64,000 bases of DNA from the NCBI GenBank assembly GCA_021234535.1, contig CM037846.1:20229814-20293813 (forward strand), read 5' to 3'. A program made the translations under genes and the position numbers. Under the pieces are notes generated by a model. That model was not told the DNA's origin. It made no database searches and saw nothing but the letters and a program-made list of their open reading frames with translations. Numbering within the stretch: position 1 is the first letter of the stretch; each line of letters opens with the position of its first letter. This document shows, in pieces, positions 24,790 to 35,020 of this stretch. The DNA comes from Stichopus chloronotus. Its lineage: Eukaryota; Echinodermata; Holothuroidea; Aspidochirotida; Stichopodidae.

Positions 24790-25992
24790 CCTTTAAGTAT
24801 GAAAAGAATCCATCACTTCTGACTTGAGATATTGTGTGTATGCATAACGTCCTTCGTGTTTGACTGTTGGTGACCTCAGATGACCTTTGACTTCTTAATC
24901 TGATCAACCTACAAGTTAAGGACAAAAAGTGGTTACCTCACTTCGTAGTTTTAGGTCACAAGAAGTGGGTAGAGGTGAGGGAAAATACAATGGGGTCCCC
25001 CACTCAACAAAATGAGGAATGTGTATCCTCCCAAAATCGACATCCCTGCCCGTCTATGTCTTCTGCGTTTATGTTTGTCTATAACATACAACTTAAAGAA
25101 CATTATGTGCAAACGTTCCCTTTTGTTTTGAATTGTGGCATGTCAATAAAGGTTGGGCAATGTAGGAGTTTAAAGAACCAGAAAGCAAAAAGCAGGGTTT
25201 GACCTCGGGTGACCGCAAACGACCTTTGACCTCCACCAAAAACGTTAACAGTCTTCTACTTAGTATATACAATCCATACATTGAGTATGAAATCAGTCAC
25301 AGTTATCCTTCTGGAATATTGTGTTTACAAGGGTTTCACAGTTTGACCTCTGGTGACCTCAAATGACCTTTGACCTCCACCAAAACCAAGAGGGACCATC
25401 TACTCAATATAACCAACCCACACACTAAGTATGACATCGGTCATAGTTATCTTTCTGGAGATATTGTGTTTACAAGATTTTTACGGTTTGACCTCTGGTG
25501 ACCGCAAATGACCTTTGACCTCCACCAAAAACAATAGGGATCATCTACTCAATATGACCAACCCACACACAAATATGACATCTGTCACAGTTACCCTTCT
25601 GGAGATATTGTGTTTACAAGGTTTTTACAGTTTGACCTCTGGTGACCTCAAATGACCTTTGACCTCCACCAAAAACGATAGGGATCATCTACTCAATATG
25701 ACCAACCCACACACCAAGTATGACATCAGTCACAGTTACCGTTCTAGAGATATTGTGTTTACAAGGTTTTCACATTTTGACCTCTGGTAACCTTGAATGA
25801 CCTTTGACCCCCACCAAAAACAATAGGGATCATCTACTTACTATGAACAACCCACACACCAAGTATGAGATTCGTCATGGTTACCCTTTTTGAGATATCG
25901 TGTTTACAAGCAGGGCGTCACACACACACGCACACACCCTTACACACGCCATCATGAATGCATAGGTTTCTCTTATCATCGAAACCAAAAAT
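24790..25992 (+). repeat. Family A tandem array, best preserved units (144-145 bp)
   Basis: TGACCTTTGACCT or a one-base variant recurs at 25220, 25364, 25509, 25653 and 25798, intervals of 144, 145, 144 and 145 bp. Units share the phrases 'ACCAACCCACACACCAAGT', 'CACAGTTACCCTTCTGGAGA' and 'TATTGTGTTTACAAGG'. The array closes with a CACACA tract (25918-25945) and the hairpin GGTTTC...GAAACC (25965-25986) followed by AAAAA. Four TGACCT half-sites per unit are spaced 4, 4 and 1 base. Confidence 0.92.
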
Positions 25993-26742
25993 GATAGAGG
26001 TCATGTACCTACAGTGGACTACCAACACAACATCACTGAAGTTTGAGCACATTTACCCTTTTTGAGACACTGTGTTTACATGATTTTAAAATTATGTCTT
26101 CTATTAACCTCACATGACCTTTGTCCTCCATTAAAACTTACAGACATTATCTATGTATTAAGTGCTACCAATGACAACAGTTTGAAGTTCCAGCAACATT
26201 CTGTTGCTAAGATATGTCCCTTTCACTGGTTTTCATACTTTAAGCTCTGGTGACCTCAAATGACCTTTGACCCCCATTAAAACAATAGGGATCACCTATT
26301 CACAATGGGCTAACAACACCCTAACTTTGCAGTTTAAGCACCTTTCCCTTCCTGTGATATCGTTTTACAAGGTTTTCAAACTATGTCCTCTATTGACCTC
26401 ACATGACCTTTGACCTCCATGCAAAATGCCAGACATCATCTACTCATCAAATATTACCAATTATATGACGTTGAAATTCCAACAACATTCCATTGCTGAG
26501 ATATCTCCCTTAATATGTTTTCATATTTCACGCTCTGGTGACTAATGACCTTTGACCTAAATGAAAACCAATAGCGAACCTCTACTTACAATGGACTGCT
26601 AGCATACCAACTTTGAAGTTCGAGCACCTTTCCCTTCTTGAAATATCATGTTTACAAGCCAGGGTGTCACATACACACATACATGCACACGCACGCCATC
26701 ACCATTGCATAGATTCCTTGCCTGCCTTCAGCAAGGATTCAA
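25992..26742 (+). repeat. Family A subfamily with two alternating unit types
   Basis: Units of ~144 bp again, but two types alternate. One reads 'CTCTGGTGACCTCAAATGAC'; the other reads 'CTCTATTGACCTCACATGAC' and carries 'CCAGCAACATTCTGTTGCTA'. Exact TGACCTTTGACCT lies at 26404 and 26545. It ends in a short CACATACA tract and the hairpin GATTCCTTGC...GCAAGGATTC (26712-26739) before AAAAA. The same subfamily recurs at 60240-60845. Confidence 0.85.
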
Positions 26743-27070
26743 AAATGCCTGAACACCAAGAAGGTACAAGCAATAGAGTATTATTGTGACAAACCATCAA
26801 CATTGTACAAGAGAATCTGTGGAAGTAGAATTTTTGCAGAAATTTCATAAAATGGGCCGTTGGACTCACATGGGACCTTGGACCAAAAATTTTTGAACAC
26901 ACCAAATAGTCTTCGACTTATGAAACATTGTGTCCAAGTAAATCCATGAAAGTATGACAGAGAATCATTTTGAACAATTGTGAACAGATAGATGCCTACA
27001 TAGATAGCTAGACAGATAGTGATGCCGCACCATTACCTCAGTTCACAACAGCTAGCTGGTATGAGCTAAT
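26743..27070 (+). repeat. Family B short copy with 3' hairpin
   Basis: Starts directly after the A-run of the preceding family A element. It contains 'ACAAACCATCAACATTGTAC', 'TTTCATAAAATGGGCC', a 'CACATGGGACCTTGGACC' block, a short GATA/GACA tract (26985-27020) and the terminal hairpin around 27040-27067 (CAGCTAGCTG core, then GTATGAGCTAA). Family A sequence resumes at once. Confidence 0.82.
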
Positions 27071-27430
27071 GAGACCATGCTATCATTCTTGAGATATTGT
27101 AATTACAAGGATTTCACTTTTACCTCTGTTGACCTTTCACCTCCACAACAGCACTATAGGATTCATGTACTGAGTATGGTCTATGATGATGCTACATACG
27201 AATTCAGTCCAAGCTTAAATTACTGAGATACTGTGTTTATGGCATTTCACAGATTGATCTCTGCTGACCTCAAATGACCTCTGAAGTTCACAATATGATA
27301 CACATATATACCAAATATGATATCAGTTCAAGTTTCTGTTCATAAGGTATTATGTTTACAAAGCAAGGTGCCACAAACACACACAGAGACACACACACAC
27401 AGCACATGCCTTCATGAAAATAAAGGCTAC
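27071..27430 (+). repeat. Family A fragment with CACACA tail
   Basis: Diverged units ('GAGATATTGTAATTACAAGG', 'GACCTCAAATGACCTCTGA') ending in a CACACAGAGACACACACACA tract (27370-27400). The 3' hairpin is decayed. Confidence 0.7.
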
Positions 27431-28514
27431 AATCTTCATCTTAACCAAATTGCTTTATCAATATCTACACATTTTCTTTTGATGATGCAATCATGACAAC
27501 ATTATCATGTCAGAGCATTAAAAGGATTAATAAATAAGGAGGTAGGAAAATTCAGATGCCAGTTCCACTAATCTAGGTTGCATTTTGTAAAGACAACTGC
27601 GATACACTAGCTGAGGGAAGCAGGCAAGTAAAGTGAAATGAAACAAAAAAATCAATTTTAAACTAACCACCAAAGCACTTGCCTTGGGGATCACTTTTCT
27701 ATTGCAATACATGATAATTTGTACAATTGCTGTAATGACTCTTAAATATATAGCAAGACTTATAAAAGTGCAAGAAGAAATGTGCAATGACTACCAGAAG
27801 TGAGACGACATTTACTTGTTTAGGTTATCTAAACAAACATCCTGATTCAGCTCACAAATGGCACAAAGACTATAAAAAAAAGCTTATCCACAGTGCAGTA
27901 GAGCCAAGCATTGTTTCCTTCCAGTTTCATACACATTTACTAAGCAGAGCACACGACACTAGATATTTAAAACCAAAATATGTCTCCAATCCCTGAAAGG
28001 GCTAATCAATCATCAAAATAAGTTTCATGAATCTCCAATTTTTGAACCCACAATATGCAATTACTTTTCAAGGATACATTTTCATCTGTATGTAGGCATT
28101 TTTTTAGCAGAGTTTGTGTACTGAAGGCAGGTTGAACTGGAAGAACAGTTGCATTGTTTTAAATGCAATCTACATGTCTTCCGATGCTTTCAAAATAACA
28201 AAAATCTATCCATCTTAGTGCACATTTAAACATTATCCATTTCACTTAACTGATAGCTGTAAAGTGAAACTGTATGCAACAGCAAAGCTCATAGCTGGAC
28301 TTGAAACTTAGTTCACCAACAAAGAGCAGGTACAGATATGGTTGTTGCATGAAGTTAATGGAGAAAGGTCTATGGTTGGCTGAAAAAGGTCCACAGGAAC
28401 TGAACTGAGGAAAGAATTATTTAGTTTCATGAATAAGGATACAACAGATAACACTTTACGAAAGAAACAAAATTAAATATAGAGCGAGAAACATTAGTTT
28501 TACAAAAGATACCA
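27431..28514. other. Unassigned stretch
   Basis: AT-rich. No gene, no family A or B unit. Confidence 0.45.
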
Positions 28515-29175
28515 GGACTACACTAGAGCACCAATGGTGCAAAAGCTCATACCTTCAACCAAGTGTCTGTAGGGTTATGTGAAATCCCAGAACCTCCAAA
28601 ATCCCTGAAAATCATGTAGGTACCACTGACAGAGTATCGTTATGACAAACCATCAACATTGTACAAGAGAATTTGTAGCAGAAGCATTTTGCAGAATTTC
28701 ATAAAATGAGCTTAAGGGCCCACATAAGACCTTACACGCAAAATTCCTGAACACCCCGAGGGCATCACTAATGGAGTATCATTATTCTTGTTTTTTAGTA
28801 AGTTTGTTATTACTATGAGAAACTATCAATAAACATTGTACAAAGGAATCTGTAGGAGCATTTTGCAGAATTTCATTAAATGTGCCAAAGGGCCCACATA
28901 GGACCTTGGACCCAACACTCGTGGAACACCTCGAAGGCACCACAAATGGATTGTCATTATGACAAACCATCACCACTGTACAAGAAAATCTGTAGGAGGA
29001 AAAGCATTTTGCAGAATTTCACAAAATAGGCCCAAGGGCCCACATGGGACCTTGGATCTCAACTTCCTAAAGACCCCACATGGTTCCTCACCAAAGGAAC
29101 ATTGTGTTTAAGTTTCATACAAATCCATGAAAGTATGTAGGAGAAGCATTTTGCAGAATTTCATAAAATGGGCTG
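28515..29175 (+). repeat. Family B tandem copy
   Basis: Opens with a dyad, TAGAGCACCAATGGTGC, then AAAAGCTCATACC, and repeats the 'GCATTTTGCAGAATTTCATA' and 'GGGCCCACATAGGACCTTGG' blocks about every 147-174 bp (28716, 28890, 29037). There is no coding capacity. The 5' dyad also occurs at 29517 (TAGAGCACCATTGGTGC), marking a second copy start. Confidence 0.85.
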
Positions 29176-29514
29176 AGCTGCCAACCTCAACAAATCAAAA
29201 AAAGTATTCCAAATAGCAAAAAACTATTTTAACTGGAAAAAAAATTATTATTACGAAATAAGGCATGCTGATTGTAATTCTGGCAATTAGACAATTTTCA
29301 AACAAACTTTTAGACTGGTACAAACTTGGTGATTACAAATAAATTGATAGCAGACCTTTTGCAGTACACTGCAATTCAATATTGATCATTCTTTCCCATT
29401 TGCAGTATGTTCAGCAGAGTACAGTATGAAATGTATGGTTATTACTGACAAGATATGATTGAATGAATATTTTGTGGTAACTCTGATATCAAAATGATGT
29501 TATTTCATCAACTA

Positions 29515-29680
29515 GAGCACCATTGGTGCAGAGGCTCATATCTCTAAATCCTGAAGGTACCATTTATGTACCATTATGCCAAATCATAGGCACCTCTGAG
29601 TATCATTATACCTAATCATCAACATTGTACAAGAGAATCTGTAGGACTGCACAATTTTCAGAATTTCATAAACTTGTGCT
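29515..29680 (+). repeat. Family B 5' end fragment
   Basis: Begins with the dyad TAGAGCACCATTGGTGC and AGAGGCTCATATC. It continues with 'CATCAACATTGTACAAGAGA' and 'CAGAATTTCATAAACT', then diverges. Confidence 0.7.
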
Positions 29681-29999
29681 CCAACAGTGCATACGTTTGA
29701 TCTTTGTCAATAAATTAAAGTTGTAAAAACTTTAATGGGTACTACCAAATAACAATGCTTATAATCAGCATCACTATTCACGTCCAATAATTATGGAAAC
29801 TGTCAATTTTTACTAATTTTTCTTATTGGTTTGTACTGGCTATGGGTATATGAATTGGTACTAATGTGGAAAAGTAAATGGTCACGAGTTTTTCAAAATC
29901 AATTTAAATCATTAGCAACTCACTCATTATGGTCATTTACATGTGACTCATAACGGGCCCTCTTAGTTGAATTTTGATCAGTTACTAAAAGTGGTATGT

Positions 30000-30890
30000 T
30001 TTGTGAAGACTAACTGAAGTTCATGAAACGACTCAAAGTGCCCCTTTAAGTTCATATACTGGTCAACACACCTAAGGGCAATACAGAGTTTCAGCTAGCA
30101 TACCAACTATCACTGTCCAATTACTCAATTATCATTCATGCACGATACGGATATTTGAGATGTGTGAGACAGTTTAAAGGGGCACTTTAATGGGAGAAGG
30201 AGAAGGAATTTGCAGAATTTAATAAAATGGGCCATTGGGCCCACATGGGGTCTTGGACTACCAATTCCTGAACACCCTGAAGGGACCAATAATTGAGTAT
30301 CATTGTGACAAACCATCAACATAGTACAACATAATCTGTAGGAGAAGAAGCATTTTGTAGAATTTCCTAAAATGGACCGTAGGGTCCACATGGGACCTTA
30401 GACTGAAACTTTTTTGTACACCCCAGATGAAGCACCACCTAGGGATTATCGTGTTCAAGTTAAATATAAATCCATGGATGCATGTGTGAGAAACAACATT
30501 TCAAACAAGATTTCACATAATGGGCCACTGGGCCCACATGGGACCTTGGACCAAAAATTCTTGAACACCCCGAAGGGACCAATAACTGAGCATCATCATG
30601 ACAAACCATCAGCATTGTACAATATAATCTGTAGGAGGAGAAGCATTTTGTAGAATGTCATAAAATGGGCCGCAGGGCCCACATGGGACCTTGAACCAAA
30701 AATTCCTGAACACCCTTAATGGTCCACCACCTATGAAACATTGTGTCCAAGTTTCAGACAAATACATGAAAGCATGACGGAGGAGAAGCATTTTGAACAA
30801 TTGTGAACAGATAGATAGATAGATAGATAGATAGAGTGACGCCGCACCATTACAATAGCTCACACCAGCTAGCTGGTATGAGCTAAAAAA
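30000..30890 (+). repeat. Family B full-length-like element with internal MITE
   Basis: The left part carries a 154-bp inverted-repeat insertion (30035-30188). Core units follow: CCACATGGG occurs at 30241, 30386, 30534 and 30679 (145, 148, 145 bp apart). A (GATA)n tract (30807-30835) and 'GTGACGCCGCACCATTAC' precede the terminal hairpin at 30856-30885, a near-perfect 30-base palindrome with arms TAGCTCACACCAGC and GCTGGTATGAGCTA, followed by an A-run. Confidence 0.9.
30035..30188. mobile_element. Short inverted-repeat element (MITE-like) within family B
   Basis: The ends are AAAGTGCCCCTTTAA at 30035-30049 and TTAAAGGGGCACTTT at 30174-30188, exact inverted 15-mers. The same insert, at the same relative place and with one changed base in the right arm, is at 40195-40348. 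No coding sequence. Confidence 0.8.
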
Positions 30891-31029
30891 ATGTTGGTAA
30901 ATAATGTTTTAATGTTTCCAAAACATATTCTCTAAGCATTCTTTAAAAAAAAATGGAACAGTAAAGGGGAAAAACGTATTGCCGTATTTTGCTTAAAAAA
31001 AAACGGGAAAAATACTGCAAAACCGGGAC

Positions 31030-31545
31030 GCTTGGCAGCTCTGCAAAGGGCCCACCTGGGACCTTGGATCCAAAATAAATCCCTGAACACCCTCCAGGCA
31101 CCACTAATGGAGCATCAATCTGACGAACCATCTCCCTTGTACAAGAGAATCTGTAGAAGGAGAAGCATTTTGCAGAATTTCATAAAATGGGCAAAAAGGC
31201 CCACATGGGACCTTGTACCAAAAATTCCTGAACACCCTGAAGGCCCCACTAATGGAGTATCATTATGACAAAACATCAACATAGTACAAGACGATCTGTA
31301 GGAGAAAAAGCATTTTGCAGAATTTCATAAAATGGACCAAAGGATCCACATGGGACCTTGGGCCCAAAATTCCTGAACACCCTGAATGACCCACCACCAC
31401 CCAAGTACATTGTGTGTAAGTTTCAAACAAATCCATGAAAGTATGTAGGAGGAGTAGCATGTTGAAAAATTGTGAATAAATAGAAGGACAGAGTGACACC
31501 ACGAGATCGGATAAGCTCACACCAGCATGCTGGTACGAGCTAAAA
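31030..31545 (+). repeat. Family B element, 5'-truncated
   Basis: Three core units (CCACMTGGG at 31052, 31201 and 31346; 149 and 145 bp apart). The GATA tract is decayed to 'AATAAATAGAAGGACAGAGT', and the hairpin lies at 31513-31542 (AGCTCACACCAGCATGCTGG, then TACGAGCT) with an A-run. Confidence 0.88.
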
Positions 31546-33498
31546 AATTGTTATGGGGTTCTTTCCAAAATATACCATTCTAGACTCCAAGAAAGAACAA
31601 GCAGTTCCATCAGTTTTCTTGCAAAGTTGCAAATCTTGTTTCAATCTTGAAAATAGCTATATTGGTTTAGCTATTAACAACTTTCTAACAAGTTAGAAAT
31701 TGCTTCATCGTGACTACACATTACTGTTTGCTCAAAACACTCTTACATGTAGGACAACACTGATACTGTTTGTGTTCATTATTGTATTTGAGATTCAAGA
31801 GGAGTTTACATACTCTTTGCATTCCTAGGTCAGGACTTGTTTTCAAAAAGCATAGTAAGTTACATTTCCTTCTTGGTCCTTCCAGCATGAAGTTTTCATT
31901 TCTATTAATTGCCATACCAAACAAGATTTGTTTGCATTCAGTCACAGCTCTAGTACAAGAGCCAGGCTTTGGTTACACATTCTTACTTCAATGGTTTCAT
32001 TTCCACATTGTTTGTTTACCCTTTTCTTTCAAAGATTGGCTGCAAAACAAACTCAGTCCCTAGAAACAAACTTGCACACATCTTTTATATTATGCAACAA
32101 CTACTGCTGGAATGCATCCTCAAGGCTACAGCATATTTAACGGAGACTGTGTAGAGGTAACAATACAAGAAATGTTACCTGGCATCAGTCAAAAACCTTA
32201 AGTATGTTAGTTTATGGCATCCATGTTGTGTTGCGTTGCAGTTCTCCGACTATGAACCGACACAGCAGACTTAGTTTAATATTCTTACATTAGTACAGTA
32301 TACAATAGCACCCATATTACTGCTCTAGCAGTCAACCCTATCCTTTGACATTGACACACAGTTCTCAAAGATGACTGATAATTCACTTACATTTGAAACC
32401 ACTGATGAGCAGTTAGTCTATGATGCCCTTACAAATATAAAAAGATTGTACAGCTTTGACTTTGATAAAATGTCCTCTTAACAAATGACTATTTGCTGTT
32501 GTTGTTCTTTTATCTATGCTAGATCAAAGCATCACATTTTGTTTGATAATCCAACAAGTTAGTCATACCAATGAAAACACTTTTAAATACACCAACCAGG
32601 AAGTCCACAATATATCTTTCCTATCTTTATTTTACATTTTTTCAGTCACACAAGACTAATTGCCAAATTCAAGCAATGACTCAAATAACAATTGTAATGT
32701 GTATGCCTTAAGGATGTAGGGCTATGAATAAATTTTGTTACCTATTAATATTAAATAATGCAAGGTAGACAATCCGCACGTGATATGACATATGTTTGTT
32801 CATTCCCAAGATGACAAACTCTAACCCTGACAGGCCATTTACATATCATTCTCTTATCATACCATACAGAATAAAGCCCAGGTTGCACTAGTGCGATTTC
32901 ACATGCAATTCAACTTCAAACTAAAATTGCGCAACCTGAATTCTGTTTACATTAATGACTGCAAAATATTAACTTCACAATTCATTCACTAAATTCGGGC
33001 AATCAGGATCAAAAGAAATTGTGATGCTATTTTATTCTGCACAGCTTTTATGATCAATTCAATATGCAATTCAATGTGATATAGCTACATACTAAATACC
33101 AAATCTGTCCAAGCCTCTCTTTGGATACTGTCTTGCACAGGGTTCTTACTGTTCAATCCCTGTTGAACCCAAATGACCTTTGACCAACACCAAAAACCAA
33201 TACTTGCACTTAATATGCTTCACCTACACAAAACATACATTATCACTGAAAGCAAAAGGCTATGAGGATATGGGGTCACAAAGGTAAGACAACCAAAAAT
33301 ATCAAATGTTCCACAAAGTCCAATACTTCAATCAAATGAGTTGTCACAGGAGGAACAGTCTGTCTGTACCAATATTCCATGACTATTGTCAAACAAAGAT
33401 GAACAACCCACAGATTTTCACTACATAGCTAGCCATGCTTACTGCATTGCTATTAGTCACCACCACATAAAAATTAATCATGCTCTTCACGTCCCATT
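31546..33498. other. Downstream region of RAB18, possible 3' UTR or intergenic
   Basis: Mostly non-repetitive; only the 33070-33220 family A fragment was recognised. Overlapping short frames at 31721-32154 lie on both strands with no motif. It may include RAB18 3' UTR sequence if the nearest AATAAA is not used. Confidence 0.35.
33070..33220 (+). repeat. Family A fragment downstream of the RAB18 stop
   Basis: One decayed unit: 'ATATAGCTACATACTAAATA', then 'CCAAGCCTCTCTTTGGATAC', then 'CCAAATGACCTTTGACCAAC'. It lies 0.5 kb past the RAB18 stop codon, so it may fall in the 3' UTR. Confidence 0.65.
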
Positions 33499-33504
33499 TT
33501 TATT
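33499..33504 (-). terminator. Possible RAB18 polyadenylation signal (AATAAA)
   Basis: First AATAAA on the minus strand after the RAB18 stop, about 200 bases downstream. Two further AATAAA matches lie at 33031-33036 and 32626-32631. In AT-rich DNA such matches occur often by chance, so which one ends the transcript cannot be told without RNA data. Confidence 0.25.
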
Positions 33505-33701
33505 TAGTTCCAAGCATAAAATCGGGCTGTTTTTCACCCACATCTTGGCACATTCATTAAAACATCACTTCCAGTCCAAATAAATGCTTCCATCAAATAC
33601 TGAGTCTGCACAAAGCCTGACAGAACGCTGAGGTGAAAGATGTCCATCCCCTGCTATGGCCTTCTGGTGAGAAGCAAGTCCATCCACTGGCAGTGTTTGC
33701 G

Positions 33702-33824
33702 TCACAAGACATTGCAGTAACCTGAACACCCATTATTATGACCTGTCTGCTCACCACTGACTGTCATGGACACACCCCTTGAACCTTTTGAATCACTCTC
33801 CCACAATCCTGGAGTCTGAATAAT
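33702..33824 (-). CDS. RAB18: RAB18 terminal coding exon, hypervariable tail and CaaX box
   Basis: Last coding exon on the minus strand: 40 codons plus TGA (33702-33704). It starts IIQTPGLWESDSKGS, the Rab18-typical start of the hypervariable tail, and ends GCSGYCNVL. The final CNVL is a CaaX-type prenylation site; the Leu favours geranylgeranyl transfer. The second Cys four residues upstream matches the vertebrate CGGYCSVL layout. The acceptor is ACTTATGCAG after a T-rich run. The visible protein is 166 residues; with ~42 missing N-terminal residues the whole would be ~208, close to the usual ~206. Expected role: membrane-anchored switch at ER and lipid droplets, activated in vertebrates by the RAB3GAP complex. 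Confidence 0.94.
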   Translation of the reverse strand: MIQTPGLWESDSKGSRGVSMTVSGEQTGHNNGCSGYCNVL

Positions 33825-34719
33825 CTGCATAAGTAAAAAAAAGCCACAACTATCAAGGAAAAAGGTGTCCTACACAATACTTTTACCAAAACCTTAAAAG
33901 TGGGACACACATTCCCATGCAATAATGAAGTGAACTATATGACTGTTGGTGTTGATAAGATATTCAAAACAGATTGAAAGCCCAGCACTGAAATGCCAAG
34001 ATAGAACACCCTTGTGATCACTGGATTTATGTGGACAATAATGAGCCCACCCGTATGATGGAGCGCCTGCCAAAAATTTTTAAACAGACTATATGAGATA
34101 GAAAGCAAAGCAGCTCAGTGATCTTGTAGCTAATGAACTTGCATGAACTTTTTTTTGCAGTTGCAACTACCCACAGGCTGCCAGATATTACCACTGATGA
34201 CCACGTACATTATATCGCAATATACTATGTAATGTAATTTTATACTGGAGGTCAAGCATTCTCCAGCCTGCACAGTGGTGCAGGCACATCACTGCATTTT
34301 TCAGAAACAATTGATACATTTGTACCACAGTTGAAATAATATCAACAATGGTCAATAATTAATATTACTCCACTTTACATGGCTTGTAATTACATGGCTT
34401 GTAATACCATATTTATCTCTACAGCAGTGTGGGATGGCTTTTCAACTTTAAAATACAGATTCAGATTACACTTCAATAATAAGTAGTCTTCAAATCATGT
34501 CAATCAGACTTACACAGTCCACGGACTGTTTACGTTTTAGTGGGAATACATCAAATATAGTACTATACCTACAATCTCCGACAAAAATGTTGGGACACTT
34601 TGTTGCACCTTGTAATTATGATACTAAATTTTAGGTGAGAGGATAACATGAAACCCCAAGCCCCTTTCCAATGTTGCACTATATGAGTGTATGTACACTT
34701 TGAACAGTAATCCTACAGC

Positions 34720-35020
34720 CTAATATGATCTTCTTGACCTAAAATAACCTTTAACCCTCACCTAGGACAACAGAAAACTTGTATACTCATGAGTTACACC
34801 TTTAGAGTAAACCTGAGATCTGTCCAAACTTCCCTTCTGGAGATATAACATGATTATGAGATTTTCACAAAGTGACCCCTGTTGAACCCAAACGACCATT
34901 AGCCTCCACCAAAAACACAGGAATCCTCTGCTAAATGTGGTACAACTACATACTACATATGATATCTGTCCAAGGTTCCCTTCTTCAGATATGGTTTGAT
35001 GCACAGTATGACCAAAGTGG
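34720..35020 (+). repeat. Family A fragment, two decayed units
   Basis: Units contain 'CTTGACCTAAAATAACCTTT', 'CAAACTTCCCTTCTGGAGAT' and 'GTTGAACCCAAACGACCATT'. No microsatellite or hairpin end is seen. Confidence 0.65.

Noticed and set aside
24790..25992. Regular direct repeats that could suggest a CRISPR-like array
   Set aside because: Whole 144-bp units are repeated with gradual divergence and no unique spacers, and the DNA is eukaryotic; it is a transposon tandem core.
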